Shown here: one piece after another, positions 1 through 8,012 of the stretch
How the letters are laid out: every line of letters begins with the position of its first letter
Position numbering within the stretch: position 1 is the stretch's first letter
NCBI RefSeq assembly: GCF_000975095.1
Contig: NZ_BBRD01000002.1
Span: 1-64,000 of the forward strand
Length of the DNA stretch: 64,000 bases
Reading direction: 5' to 3'
Source of the DNA: Demequina aestuarii
Lineage (GTDB): Bacteria > Actinomycetota > Actinomycetes > Actinomycetales > Demequinaceae
Translations under genes and position numbers: made by a program
Notes under the pieces: generated by a model
The model's input: the letters and a program-made list of their open reading frames with translations, nothing else
What the model was told of the DNA's origin: nothing
Database searches by the model: none

Positions 1-68
1 GGCGAGCCTGGCCGCCGTGCCGACCTCCCTTCGCCGCTGGAGGCGTCAGTGAGACTCGGCGAGCGCCG

Positions 69-515
69 TCACGAAGGCGCGCCTCCCCGCACGCGTCGCC
101 CTCTTGCGCGCCAGGGCTCTGCCGCCGCCAATCCATCGGAAAAGCCGTCGCCCAAGCTCGCTCTCGCATCGGCGACCACAACGTCTTGTGCCACGGTCTG
201 CCACCACGCCTCACGCGCAACCGCCTCCGCGAACTCATCGTCAAACCACCGCCACGCGACCGGATCCGGGGTCGCCCCTAGCGCCAGTGGCACGTCGGAG
301 AACTCTGTGCAGAGCGTGTCGTACCCTCCGTCGGCTGAGGTCGGCCGATACCAGAACACCCGGTCAGGTCCACGTTCGACCGTGACCTCAACATCCCAGC
401 CGACGAGCTCACCGGCTGCGACGACGCCGCGGGCTACAACTGGCCCGTGACCGATCATCGGTGGGCACCGAGGTGGTAGTTGTTCACACCACGACCTTTC
501 GGCGCTCACCAGCAC
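69..515 (-). CDS. Hypothetical protein
   Basis: I do not recognise this 148-residue protein. It is acidic and tryptophan-rich in the middle and C-terminal half, with no signal peptide or membrane segment, so it is probably a soluble cytoplasmic protein. The reading frame starts with GTG at 515; an ATG at 458 would give 129 residues, and neither has a clear Shine-Dalgarno sequence, so the start is open. It lies on the same strand as the next two unknown genes, in a region that also holds gene remnants, which suggests accessory DNA. No function can be assigned from the sequence. Confidence 0.45.
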   Translation of the reverse strand: MLVSAERSWCEQLPPRCPPMIGHGPVVARGVVAAGELVGWDVEVTVERGPDRVFWYRPTSADGGYDTLCTEFSDVPLALGATPDPVAWRWFDDEFAEAVAREAWWQTVAQDVVVADARASLGDGFSDGLAAAEPWRARGRRVRGGAPS

Positions 516-554
516 CGGTCGCGGAGCAGAGTCCAGGTTGCAGGCGGCTGAGGT

Positions 555-989
555 CTAGCGCCCACCCGAGCCGCCCGTTGGAATCCCGTCAAGCGCCTCG
601 ATGACTGCAGCGCCGAGTGCGGAGGTCCCTGCAGGACACTCCGGCTCGAACTCCACGAACCCCGAGCGTGCGCCATCGTTGCGCCACACCACTCCGGAGC
701 CGCCAACGTGATCACGCCGCGGCACCCGCGTCCACCGCCTCCCAGACAACCGAAACACCAACAGTGTTGCCTCGACAACACCGCCGTCGGACGCGACGAC
801 CAGGTCGCGAAGCTCTATGAGCGCGCGCCGTCCATCCGAGACTCGACTCGCCGCCACTGCTGGATCGCGTCCACGCACCCGACTGCAACTGACGTCATCG
901 ATCCCGCGCGCCGAAAGTGACTGACGCACGTCGTCCTCGACCCAGCGCAGCAAGTCATCAAGTGACTCTTCATCCATGATGCGCGTCAT
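555..989 (-). CDS. Hypothetical protein
   Basis: A 144-residue protein of unknown function. The N-terminus is acidic and helical (MDEESLDDLLRWVEDDVRQS) and is followed by alternating hydrophobic stretches typical of a small alpha/beta fold. No signal peptide or transmembrane segment is visible. I chose the ATG at 989 because a GAGG lies about 9 bases upstream; an ATG at 977 is also possible, and the reading frame stays open to 1028. It sits 40 bases upstream of the other unknown gene on the same strand and may be co-transcribed with it. I cannot name a family. Confidence 0.45.
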   Translation of the reverse strand: MTRIMDEESLDDLLRWVEDDVRQSLSARGIDDVSCSRVRGRDPAVAASRVSDGRRALIELRDLVVASDGGVVEATLLVFRLSGRRWTRVPRRDHVGGSGVVWRNDGARSGFVEFEPECPAGTSALGAAVIEALDGIPTGGSGGR

Positions 990-1169
990 TTGTCTCGACC
1001 TCGATAGAGAGTGATGTGGCCGCGCCAATACCCCTCCGATCCGGTCACACGATTCATCGGAATCGCCGGGAAGGACACTCGGAAGACAGGCCCCCGGGAC
1101 TGCTGAGGGTTGAGGTGACTCCTGACTTGTTACTAGTGACGTGAGCCCCGCTGCATGGTGTCATCTGCT

Positions 1170-1418
1170 CTAGGGGCTCGCCTGTTGCGCTGTATATCGG
1201 CTCACGATGCTGCGTGTGGCGCCAGCCACGACAATCAAGCCGAGCAGCGCATAGCAGACGCGCACCCACAGTGGAAGCGGGGCGAATGCCAGTCCTAGTA
1301 CGAGCGCGGAGATGGCGTAGAGGGCCAAGTCCAAACCTAGCGATGGGGTCTGTCGTCGCAGTGACCCCACGACCATGAGGGCGACCGCGGCCAGCAGAGA
1401 GAGGTATGTGGTCATCAT
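1170..1418 (-). CDS. Small three-segment membrane protein, coupled to the upstream secreted protein
   Basis: An 82-residue hydrophobic protein. Three transmembrane helices can be seen, at about residues 4-19, 29-48 and 50-67, with a short basic loop (RRQ) after the first. Its ATG (1418-1416) overlaps the stop of the 285-residue gene upstream (1417-1415, sequence ATGATGA), so the two are almost certainly translated together. I do not recognise a family. A small multi-pass protein coupled to a secreted partner recalls an immunity or export accessory protein, but that is inference from the arrangement alone. Confidence 0.55.
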   Translation of the reverse strand: MMTTYLSLLAAVALMVVGSLRRQTPSLGLDLALYAISALVLGLAFAPLPLWVRVCYALLGLIVVAGATRSIVSRYTAQQASP

Positions 1419-2272
1419 CTGCAATTGTACGTATTCTTCTTGACCTGAGTCGGATACCAGTAGCCCGGGCTGAACGCGTACTCGCGGAGGAACTTGTAGC
1501 CGAAGCAGTTGCCGTTCTCGTAATAGCGGCCAGTGATAAGGCCGTATACGCCGAGCCATGCCGCGATGACGGCAGCGGCGGGTGCGGCTACGCCACCCGA
1601 GAACGCGGAGACGACCCCGGCGGCGATGGCCGAGAGCGCGGCGCCGTCCCTGATGTTCCTGGTCGTCGCGCGGTTGAGGCGAACGGTGCACGTGATGATT
1701 CCGCAGTCCGCCTGAACCTTGGGATCCGCGACGACAGGGAACTCAATGTCGCCGCTCAGATCGAGTGGCTGAATTACGGCGTCGCCCTCGACGACGTAGC
1801 GCGTCGGGACTGGCTGTCCTGACGCGTCGTAGGCCCAAGGCTGCTCAATCACTCCAAGTACCACGGAGATCTCCTCGGAGCCTGCCGTGAGATGTACGCT
1901 CCCGTCTTGCTGTAGCTCGGGTGACACCCCAGGAATCGTGTATGCATATTCGTCGGGCGCAGACGAGTCATTCAGGACTGTGTGGATGTGCGCAGATCCG
2001 CCGTCAGTCTGTACTGCCACATCGACGATGACCTCGCCGTCGGAACTCTGTGGCACTGCCACTGTCCCCGCTACAGTCTCGACTTCGAGTCCCGCAGCAG
2101 TGAGGTCTCGCGTCACTGCTAGCGGAGCGGAGGGGCTGACGTCGTTGATCGCTTGGGCAATCTTGTCGACGTCTGGCTTGCCGCCATCCGCCTGAGCGAT
2201 TGTTCCCCCAGAGACAACAAGAAGCGCAGCGATTGCCGCACTCGTGCCCGATTGAGTGGTTCTAGTCCACAC
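1415..2272 (-). CDS. Secreted hypothetical protein with hydrophobic C-terminal region
   Basis: A 285-residue protein with a Sec signal peptide (about residues 1-28, hydrophobic core AAIAALLVVSGG, likely cleavage after AQA). The middle is a polar beta-rich region. Near the C-terminus come a hydrophobic Ala/Gly/Val-rich stretch (about 213-246) and a Tyr/Cys-rich tail with cysteines that could form disulfides. The layout of propeptide plus hydrophobic C-terminal part resembles uncharacterised actinobacterial secreted proteins, possibly bacteriocin-like, but no known family motif is visible. It overlaps a small membrane protein gene downstream. Function unknown. Confidence 0.6.
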   Translation of the reverse strand: MWTRTTQSGTSAAIAALLVVSGGTIAQADGGKPDVDKIAQAINDVSPSAPLAVTRDLTAAGLEVETVAGTVAVPQSSDGEVIVDVAVQTDGGSAHIHTVLNDSSAPDEYAYTIPGVSPELQQDGSVHLTAGSEEISVVLGVIEQPWAYDASGQPVPTRYVVEGDAVIQPLDLSGDIEFPVVADPKVQADCGIITCTVRLNRATTRNIRDGAALSAIAAGVVSAFSGGVAAPAAAVIAAWLGVYGLITGRYYENGNCFGYKFLREYAFSPGYWYPTQVKKNTYNCR

Positions 2273-2590
2273 ATTGACCCCCTGGTCATGTGTCTATTCT
2301 GAGTTGATCCGCAGAAGCTACGCTCTCCTGCTTGGGGTTGCCCGGGACGTAGGTCGCGAGGGGTTCAGCGTGGGTGGCGCCAAAAGGCCTCGAGTCGGTC
2401 TGGCGTGTAAGGCGCTGCAGTGCGGCACGGCGACGGGAGGGTCTGGCACGCCGTGAGGTGACAGGGGTGACCTGACCGGTGCGTCTCGAGTATGCGTCGT
2501 CCGGTACAGTCGCGAGGTCTCCACAGACCCCCGTGACCCCCGTGACCCCCTCACACAGCATGCCCGTTCTGTCCAGTTTGTCCGTTCACG
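2273..2590. other. Intergenic stretch with short tandem repeat
   Basis: About 320 bases without a supported gene. It contains a small tandem repeat of CCCCCGTGA units around 2525-2552 and two GGTGAC copies around 2456-2471. It separates the unknown genes on the minus strand from the gene remnants on the plus strand. Open frames here are short and lack start signals or recognisable protein features. Confidence 0.4.
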
Positions 2591-2860
2591 GGGGCGGAAG
2601 CGGTCGCGCAACTCGAGAGCGAGGTGCGGGCACGGATTCGTTCACGTGGCGTCGACCCGCTGCGTGATAGCAAGGGCGTGCGCGCATCGGTCGATGAGGC
2701 GCTCGCCGCGTGGGAGGAGCGCGCTTTTGAGGGCGTCGTGCCGCCCGTTGAGGATCCGGAGCCGGCGACCCGGGCCGTGCTCGCGAACGTCGCCGGGCTC
2801 GGGCCGCCTCAGCAGTACCTCGATGACCCAGCGGTCGAGGAGATCTGGATCAACGAGCCT
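2591..2860 (+). pseudogene. Remnant of TadA/CpaF-type secretion ATPase (N-terminal domain only)
   Basis: The translated fragment reads AVAQLESEVRARIRSRGVD, then AVLANVAGLG, and finally DPAVEEIWINEP. This is the N-terminal domain typical of TadA/CpaF (type II/IV secretion, tight-adherence pilus) ATPases. The match stops at about 2860, before the Walker A and B region, and no such ATPase domain follows. No start codon or ribosome site is evident. The fragment runs directly into a NUDIX remnant, so this is a fusion of two decayed genes and probably not expressed as a working protein. Family recognition is by eye. Confidence 0.65.
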
Positions 2861-2919
2861 TGTCGCTATCGCCGTCATGGGTATCACCGGTTGGTGGATG
2901 CCGGTGCGTTGGTATATCG

Positions 2920-3072
2920 ACGCACTACGCCGTCGAGGCCGAGGGCGAGCCCGCCACTCCCGAGCCGCACAAGATCGCCGAATGGGGGTGGTTCCGCTGG
3001 GACAACCTCCCGCAGCCGGTCTTCGCCCCGATCCGCGCGCTCCGCGCCACTGGCTGGTCTCCGTCACCATAG
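2920..3072 (+). pseudogene. Remnant of NUDIX hydrolase (C-terminal part only)
   Basis: The fragment reads HYAVEAEGEPATPEPHKIAE followed by WGWFRWDNLPQPVFAPIRAL, which is the characteristic C-terminal end of a NUDIX hydrolase after the Nudix box. The catalytic Nudix box (GX5EX7REUXEEXGU) is missing upstream, where TadA-like sequence ends about 60 bases earlier. It is therefore a truncated gene that cannot be active. Together with the TadA fragment it marks a deletion or recombination scar beside the VanZ gene. Confidence 0.6.
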
Positions 3073-3155
3073 GTCCAAGAGACCTGGCAGCAGTCTGCGG
3101 GGCTCACTCGTCATATGCACAGGAACGGGCAAGCGCCCGGCAAGAAGGGGGCCCC

Positions 3156-3701
3156 GTGCCGAACGACATTCTCGACAACAGCGCCCTCGTCATCGCGGCG
3201 GCGGCGGTCGCTGCAGTCGCGCTCGCGTTCGCAGGGTTCATCGGCGCGCGGCATGGTCGCGGCACCCGATCAGTGCTGTGGACCGCGCTCGTGCTCTGGC
3301 TGCTGGTGATCGCCGTCGCCACCCTCGGCTCCACGGTCTCATCCCACTACACGGGCCCGCGCGGGCTGAGCCTGGTCCCCGGACAGGAGATCGAACGCGG
3401 GCTTGCCAATGAGCGCGGCTCGCACCCGTGGCTCAACCTGGTGGGCAACGTGGCGCTCTTCGTGCCTTTCGGCTTCCTCGCTGCTTGCCTGGTGAGGGCG
3501 CCATTCATTGGCCGCGTGGCGACCGCATTCATCTTTGGCCTGATGCTGTCAGCGTCGATCGAGATCGCGCAGTACGTGCTGGGCCGGGTGGCCGACATCG
3601 ACGACGTGATTCTGAACACGAGCGGCGCGCTCGCCGGGGGCGTCGTGGGCGCGCTGGTGGCGGTGGTCGCGCTGCAATCGCGCAGGGTGAGAGCCGACTG
3701 A
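3156..3701 (+). CDS. VanZ family membrane protein
   Basis: A 181-residue membrane protein of the VanZ-like family. Diagnostic stretches are NLVGNVALFVPFGFLAA near residues 95-110, the SIEIAQY helix, and RVADIDDVILNTSGALAGG near the C-terminus. Four or five transmembrane helices are visible. VanZ in enterococci gives low-level teicoplanin resistance, but most family members have no known function, so resistance should not be assumed. I chose the GTG at 3156 because AAGGGGG lies just upstream; the open frame extends further back through the pseudogene region without a plausible start. Confidence 0.8.
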   Translation: MPNDILDNSALVIAAAAVAAVALAFAGFIGARHGRGTRSVLWTALVLWLLVIAVATLGSTVSSHYTGPRGLSLVPGQEIERGLANERGSHPWLNLVGNVALFVPFGFLAACLVRAPFIGRVATAFIFGLMLSASIEIAQYVLGRVADIDDVILNTSGALAGGVVGALVAVVALQSRRVRAD

Positions 3702-3808
3702 CCCGGTGCGACTCCGACGGCGCGGCGCTATTCTCAGCGGTGGTGGGCTGCTGACGGCAGTCCGTGCTGGTGGAGGAGCCACCTGGCGATCACCCCTGAA
3801 GGGCAACG

Positions 3809-4141
3809 ATGTTCCAGACCCGCTCTCTGGTCGGCTCGGCTGACGCTCTCGCCGCCCACCTCGATGGCACCATCGCACGCGGCAGCGTCTCGGCCTCGAT
3901 CGAACACTCCGGCGAGCTCAGCGTCGGCGACGCTCGTGTGGTCCTGCGGACGTACGAGCGCTACAGCATCACCGGCAGCAACCGGGTCACGCTCTCCGTC
4001 ACCATCCTCGCTGTGGGCGACCGCCTTGAGGTCGCGCTCACCACCTCCGGCGGCAGCGAGGCCGTGTTCTTCAAGCTCAACACCTTCGGCGAGAGCGCCT
4101 TCATGGACAAGGCCGTCGACGCGATCGACGCCTTCGCCTGA
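3809..4141 (+). CDS. DUF6054-like small protein
   Basis: A 110-residue soluble protein. The pattern of LDGTIARGSVSASIEHSGEL, then RTYERYSITGSNRVTLSVTI, GGSEAVFFKLNTFGESAF and a C-terminal helix matches the uncharacterised family I know as DUF6054. It has no signal peptide, and its biochemical role is unknown. The ATG at 3809 follows GAAGGGCAACG, an acceptable ribosome site. It is a single gene, convergent with the small membrane protein at 4355, with a hairpin between the two. Confidence 0.65.
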   Translation: MFQTRSLVGSADALAAHLDGTIARGSVSASIEHSGELSVGDARVVLRTYERYSITGSNRVTLSVTILAVGDRLEVALTTSGGSEAVFFKLNTFGESAFMDKAVDAIDAFA

Positions 4142-4299
4142 GAGAGCCCATGCCCACCGGTGCTCTGCGGGCGCTCGTGCATGTGCCCCCCATCCGCCCG
4201 GCCTGACCGTAAACCCCCATCCTTCGGCGAAGTTCGAGAACCGCTCACTAGTGAGCCCGTACGGGGCGACCTCGACAGGCCGTCAGAAACGCGAAGAGA

Positions 4300-4339
4300 C
4301 TCGCCCCCACCACCAGGGGAACTGGTGGCGAGAGGCGAG
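4300..4339. terminator. Bidirectional hairpin between convergent genes
   Basis: Nested inverted repeats, CTCGCC/GGCGAG outside and CCACCAG/CTGGTGG inside, form a hairpin between two convergent genes. No strong T-tract flanks it, so termination is inferred from position. Confidence 0.5.
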
Positions 4340-4354
4340 CCTCGAGAGCGGGCG

Positions 4355-4528
4355 TCAGGCCTTGGCGGTCGAGCTTCGCGACTTCTTCGCGCGCAGCCAC
4401 CAGTAGATGGCGGTCACCGCGAACAGGATGAGGCCGATGAGGGCGAGCCAGAGCAGCGCCTCGACCACGAAGCCGATGACGGCGATGGCAGCGAACGCGA
4501 TGAGCAGGACCACGATGAGTGTCTTCAT
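4355..4528 (-). CDS. Small hydrophobic membrane protein
   Basis: A 57-residue protein with two transmembrane helices (about residues 3-20 and 24-45) and a basic tail ending RAKKSRSSTAKA. Very small two-helix proteins of this type are common in actinobacteria and are usually annotated only as hydrophobic proteins. I chose the ATG at 4528 because the helix begins immediately after it; the upstream extension is Cys/Arg-rich and does not look like protein. Role unknown. Confidence 0.6.
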   Translation of the reverse strand: MKTLIVVLLIAFAAIAVIGFVVEALLWLALIGLILFAVTAIYWWLRAKKSRSSTAKA

Positions 4529-4679
4529 GCCTCGTATCAACGTCGTCACTCCGGAGCCCATTCCGCCCGCGCTCGGGAGACGCTGACGAGCACACCTCGC
4601 ACAGGAGTAATCTCTGGAGAAGACAGCGGCCGTCGTCACCTCCCCCCGGTGCCGACGGCCGTTGTCGCGCCTGGCCCAC

Positions 4680-6482
4680 TCACCCGAAGGTGAACGAGTA
4701 CGCCTCCACCCCCTCGGAGAGCGTGACGTCGAGCACGTGCTGCCCCTCGGTCACCGCCTCCACCAGGCCATACGATCGCGGCGTGCCGTCCACCTCGATG
4801 GTGCGCATCTCACCACCATCGAGACTCACCGTGACCGAACCGGAGCCTGCGAGCACCATCCGCACCTGCGAGGCATGGAAGTTCAGCCTCACCCTCGCAT
4901 CGGCCGATGCGGGGGTCGCGTACTGCGTCTCCAGCACCCAGTCGCCGGAGAGCGCGAACGAGTCGTCGGGCTGCGCATCCGGGAACGCGTACGCGCCCTC
5001 GCCCGGTGCGTAGCGGCCTTCGCCGCCGTAGTTGACGTCCTTCGAGGTGCCCAGGAAGGTCTCCTGCGTGGTCGACCCGACATCGGGCGTGACGTCCGCG
5101 ACGTCCGTGTCCCCGGGGAGCTGGACGTCGGGGTTCGCGTCGCGCAGCAGCTCGCGGATGAGCCCCTCGGTCGCCTCGTAGTTGCCCTCTCCGAGGGCGA
5201 TGTGACGCACCGTGCCCTCGGCATCGATCAGGTAGTGGGCGGGCCAATAGCGGTTGCGATAGTTGGTCCAGGTCGACAGGTTGTTGTCGATCGCCACCGG
5301 GTAGGTGATGCCGAAGTCCTCGGCGCCGGCGCGCACGTTGCCCGGGTCCTTCTCGAACGCGTACTCGGGAGAGTGGACGCCGATGACGTTCAGGCCCAGG
5401 TCCCCATAGGCCTCGTGCCACGCGACCGTGTGGGGAATCGAACGCTGGCAGTTGATGCACGAGTAGGCCCAGAAGTCGACGAGCACCACCTCTCCGCGCA
5501 GGTCCTCGAGTTCGATGGCGTCGTTGCCCGGGGTGTTGAACCACTCCTCGATTCCCCTGATGCTGGGGGCCGTGCCGCAGCTCTCGAGCTCGGTCGCGCC
5601 GTTGGTGCACTGGTCGAGGTCCTTGTTCTCTTGCGTGACCAGCCCGCCCAGGTCGAGAGCTCTCTGCGCGGACTCGTTGTCGGTGAGGTCGGTCTGGATG
5701 CCGGCCGTGTAGTCCGGCACCAGGCGCTGCAAGGTCTGCGGAAGGTTGAAGGCGAGGCCGATCGCGAGCGCGATCATTGCGACGCCCGCGGCGATGCGCA
5801 GGCCGCGTTCACGACGTCGGAACGCCTTCACGCGCTCCGCGACGCGGCGTCCGGCGAGAGCGAAGAACAGCAGCGGGACCGCGACGCCGATCGCGAAGGA
5901 GATGGTGAGCAGCACGGTGCCCCAGCCGATCTGGCCGGTGGAGCCGGCGACGATGATCGCCGCGAGCACCGGGCCGGCGCAGGGCACGAACACCGCACCG
6001 AGAGCGAGGCCCACCCCGAAACCGCCCCGGTTGTTCTCGACCCGTCGCTGTGGCACCCACGTGAACGCGCGCTCGAGCAGGTGCTCGAACCGCGGCACGA
6101 TGAGCCCGAGCCCGATCGCCACCAGCACCGCCATCGCGACCCACCGAATGATGTCCTGCGGCAGGTTCAGCGCACCGAGGATCAGCGAGCCCACCAGGGT
6201 GACGAGAGTGAAGCTCGTCACGAGCCCCGCGATCACCAGGAACGGGCGCCAGCGCGAGACCGTGCTGGCTGTCGCATCGGCCGGCCGTGTCTTGACCGCC
6301 GCAGCCCCGGTGCGCGCGACGCCGCCAGGACCGATGGCGTCGATCTGCGGAATGCTCGATCCCTGCGAGGTCCGCGCCGACTGCGCTCCGCCCGTGAGGA
6401 AGATGACCGGCAGCACCGGCAGGATGCACGGCGAGATGCCGGTGATGAGGCCGCCGAGCAGCCCGATGATGACAAGTTCCAT
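4680..6482 (-). CDS. dipZ: DipZ: CcdA-type electron transporter fused to a thioredoxin-like domain
   Basis: A 600-residue membrane protein that should carry reducing power from cytoplasmic thioredoxin to extracytoplasmic proteins. The N-terminal CcdA/DsbD-like part has the two redox cysteines in ISPCILP (C19) and FVPCAGP (C168) and about six helices up to residue 250. A linker precedes a thioredoxin/TlpA-like domain (about 320-465) with the active site [11 protein letters not shown] (C342, C345). The C-terminal 110 residues form a beta-rich domain like the carbohydrate-binding-like module known in mycobacterial DipZ. It is divergent from a fasciclin lipoprotein gene; dipZ beside fasciclin genes (mpt70/mpt83) is known from Mycobacterium tuberculosis. 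Confidence 0.93.
   Translation of the reverse strand: MELVIIGLLGGLITGISPCILPVLPVIFLTGGAQSARTSQGSSIPQIDAIGPGGVARTGAAAVKTRPADATASTVSRWRPFLVIAGLVTSFTLVTLVGSLILGALNLPQDIIRWVAMAVLVAIGLGLIVPRFEHLLERAFTWVPQRRVENNRGGFGVGLALGAVFVPCAGPVLAAIIVAGSTGQIGWGTVLLTISFAIGVAVPLLFFALAGRRVAERVKAFRRRERGLRIAAGVAMIALAIGLAFNLPQTLQRLVPDYTAGIQTDLTDNESAQRALDLGGLVTQENKDLDQCTNGATELESCGTAPSIRGIEEWFNTPGNDAIELEDLRGEVVLVDFWAYSCINCQRSIPHTVAWHEAYGDLGLNVIGVHSPEYAFEKDPGNVRAGAEDFGITYPVAIDNNLSTWTNYRNRYWPAHYLIDAEGTVRHIALGEGNYEATEGLIRELLRDANPDVQLPGDTDVADVTPDVGSTTQETFLGTSKDVNYGGEGRYAPGEGAYAFPDAQPDDSFALSGDWVLETQYATPASADARVRLNFHASQVRMVLAGSGSVTVSLDGGEMRTIEVDGTPRSYGLVEAVTEGQHVLDVTLSEGVEAYSFTFG
4897..4910. repeat. Perfect palindrome GCATCGGCCGATGC inside dipZ
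   Basis: Two overlapping copies, in opposite orientation, of the 9-base motif GCATCGGCC that recurs about 40 times in this window. This full 14-base palindrome is seen only here and at 60153-60166. It lies in the dipZ coding sequence and encodes Ala-Ser-Ala-Asp-Ala. Confidence 0.8.
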
Positions 6483-6693
6483 GTCCGTGACCTTCCTAGT
6501 CGTCGCGGCAGGTTCGCTCGCGACGGGTCACCGGATTGGACGGCCGATGCGGTCGCCAAGGTCTCCCGACATCGCACCAATCCGCCCGGCGGGGCCGCGC
6601 GAACCCGGGGTGTCGCCGCATCAGTGGCGGGCGCTCCCCAGGGGCGCTGAACCCATGGCCCGGACGCTCGGGCTCAGGACAACGGAGGCAGTC

Positions 6694-7368
6694 ATGCTCA
6701 CAACCAAGACGAAGTTCTCGACCGGGCTCGCGCTCGCGGTGGCCAGCACGTTCGTGCTGTCCGCCTGTTCCGCGTCCGACGACGACGCGATGGACCCGGC
6801 GATGTCGGAGACCCCCGCGATGACCGAGGAGTCGCCCGAGCCCGCGATGTCAGAGGACGCCATGGCGATGGACCCGGCCGCGAACCTCGTGGGCCCGGCC
6901 TGCATGGCGTACGCGGAAGAGGTGCCCGACGGCGCCGGGTCGATCCAGGGCATGTCCCAGGACCCGGTCGCGGTTGCGGCTTCCAACAACCCGATGCTCA
7001 CCACGCTGGTCTCGGCAGTGAGCGGGGAGCTGAACCCCGACGTGAACCTCGTGGACACGCTGAACGGTGACGAGTTCACCGTGTTCGCTCCCGTCGACGA
7101 CGCCTTTGCGAAGATCGACGACGAGACCATCGGCGTGCTCCAGGAGGACGCTGACCTGCTGTCCTCGATTCTCACGTACCACGTCATCCCCGGCCAGATC
7201 GAGCCGATGGACATTGCGGGCACTCACACCACCGTGAACGGCGCCGAGCTCGAGGTCATGGGCGAGGGCGACGACTTCACGGTCAACGGCGAGTCCGCGG
7301 TGCTGTGCGGCGGCGTCCAGACCGCGAACGCCACCGTCTACCTGATCGACACGGTGCTGATGCCGTAG
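6694..7368 (+). CDS. Fasciclin-domain lipoprotein
   Basis: A 224-residue predicted lipoprotein with signal peptide and lipobox LSAC (Cys about residue 24). It is followed by a Met/Pro/Glu-rich linker and one fasciclin (FAS1) domain from about residue 85, with the conserved [13 protein letters not shown] and [15 protein letters not shown] stretches. It resembles mycobacterial MPT70/MPT83 and should be displayed on the outer face of the membrane, where FAS1 domains mediate adhesion. The ATG at 6694 has GGAGG close upstream; an ATG at 6655 is less likely. It diverges from dipZ over 211 bases, and a strong terminator follows. Confidence 0.88.
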   Translation: MLTTKTKFSTGLALAVASTFVLSACSASDDDAMDPAMSETPAMTEESPEPAMSEDAMAMDPAANLVGPACMAYAEEVPDGAGSIQGMSQDPVAVAASNNPMLTTLVSAVSGELNPDVNLVDTLNGDEFTVFAPVDDAFAKIDDETIGVLQEDADLLSSILTYHVIPGQIEPMDIAGTHTTVNGAELEVMGEGDDFTVNGESAVLCGGVQTANATVYLIDTVLMP

Positions 7369-7400
7369 TCGTCTTCACAGACCTCTCTCCCTGAGGACGC

Positions 7401-7430
7401 GGCCGCCGACACCCCCGGGTGTCGGCGGCC
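7401..7430 (+). terminator. Strong terminator hairpin after fasciclin gene
   Basis: A perfect 13-base-pair stem, GGCCGCCGACACC with GGTGTCGGCGGCC, and a CCCG loop, followed by GTGGTCGTTT. It lies 33 bases after the fasciclin stop codon. Confidence 0.8.
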
Positions 7431-7556
7431 GTGGTCGTTTCTGCGGGCGGAGGGCCGTTCCGGTTGCCGTGCTCGCCGCGCTGCAGGACACTCATGCCGT
7501 GGACGGGGCGCCACCGGCGCACCCGACACGTCGGTGGCCGGACACGAGGAGGCGCC

Positions 7557-7922
7557 ATGGCGCACGGCGACATCACCCACATCGACATCCCGGTCTCGGA
7601 CCTGGGGGCCGCGACGGAGTTCTACGGGACGCTGTTCGGCTGGCAGATCGCCGAGCCGCCCGGCTTCGAGGGCTACCCGATGTGGACCAACCCCAATGGA
7701 GCCGGCGGCGGCGGGCTTGCACCCAGGTCGGACGACTTCACTCAGCCGCGCTCCTACGTCGAGGTCGACTCGATCGACGAGACCCTGGCGCTGGCGGTCC
7801 AGCACGGCGGCACGGTGGTGGTCGAGAAGATGCCCATCGACGCGACCAGCTGGTGGGCCGCATTCGCGGACCCGGATGGCAACGAGATGGCGCTGTACGA
7901 GGGCACCACACAGATGGGCTGA
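7557..7922 (+). CDS. VOC (glyoxalase/bleomycin-resistance fold) family protein
   Basis: A 121-residue protein of the vicinal oxygen chelate superfamily. It has the beta-alpha-beta opening HIDIPVSDLGAATEFYGTLF, the FGWQI turn, and the closing WWAAFADPDGNEMALYEG. These single-module proteins dimerise and often bind a metal, but the substrate cannot be told from sequence. The ATG at 7557 is preceded by GAGGAGG at a good distance. It stands alone between a terminator and the MFS gene. Confidence 0.85.
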   Translation: MAHGDITHIDIPVSDLGAATEFYGTLFGWQIAEPPGFEGYPMWTNPNGAGGGGLAPRSDDFTQPRSYVEVDSIDETLALAVQHGGTVVVEKMPIDATSWWAAFADPDGNEMALYEGTTQMG

Positions 7923-8012
7923 CGGGAGGCCGGCGCGCACGGGCCGTGGGTCCCGGGCGGTCCGACGGGCTGGGACACTAGCGTGGAGCCTGCCTTCACC
8001 TAAGGAGCCCGC

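Noticed and set aside
2286..2561. A 91-codon minus-strand frame with VTGVTGV-like repeats
   Set aside because: The repeats arise from the CCCCCGTGA tandem DNA repeat; no start signal and no homology that I recognise.
3156..3701. Glycopeptide resistance from VanZ
   Set aside because: Only the VanZ-like fold is present, without vanHAX or vanRS, and most family members are unrelated to resistance.
4662..6650. A 662-codon open frame on the plus strand opposite dipZ
   Set aside because: It is the antisense of a clearly conserved dipZ reading frame and shows the Arg/Gly/His-rich composition of GC-rich shadow frames.
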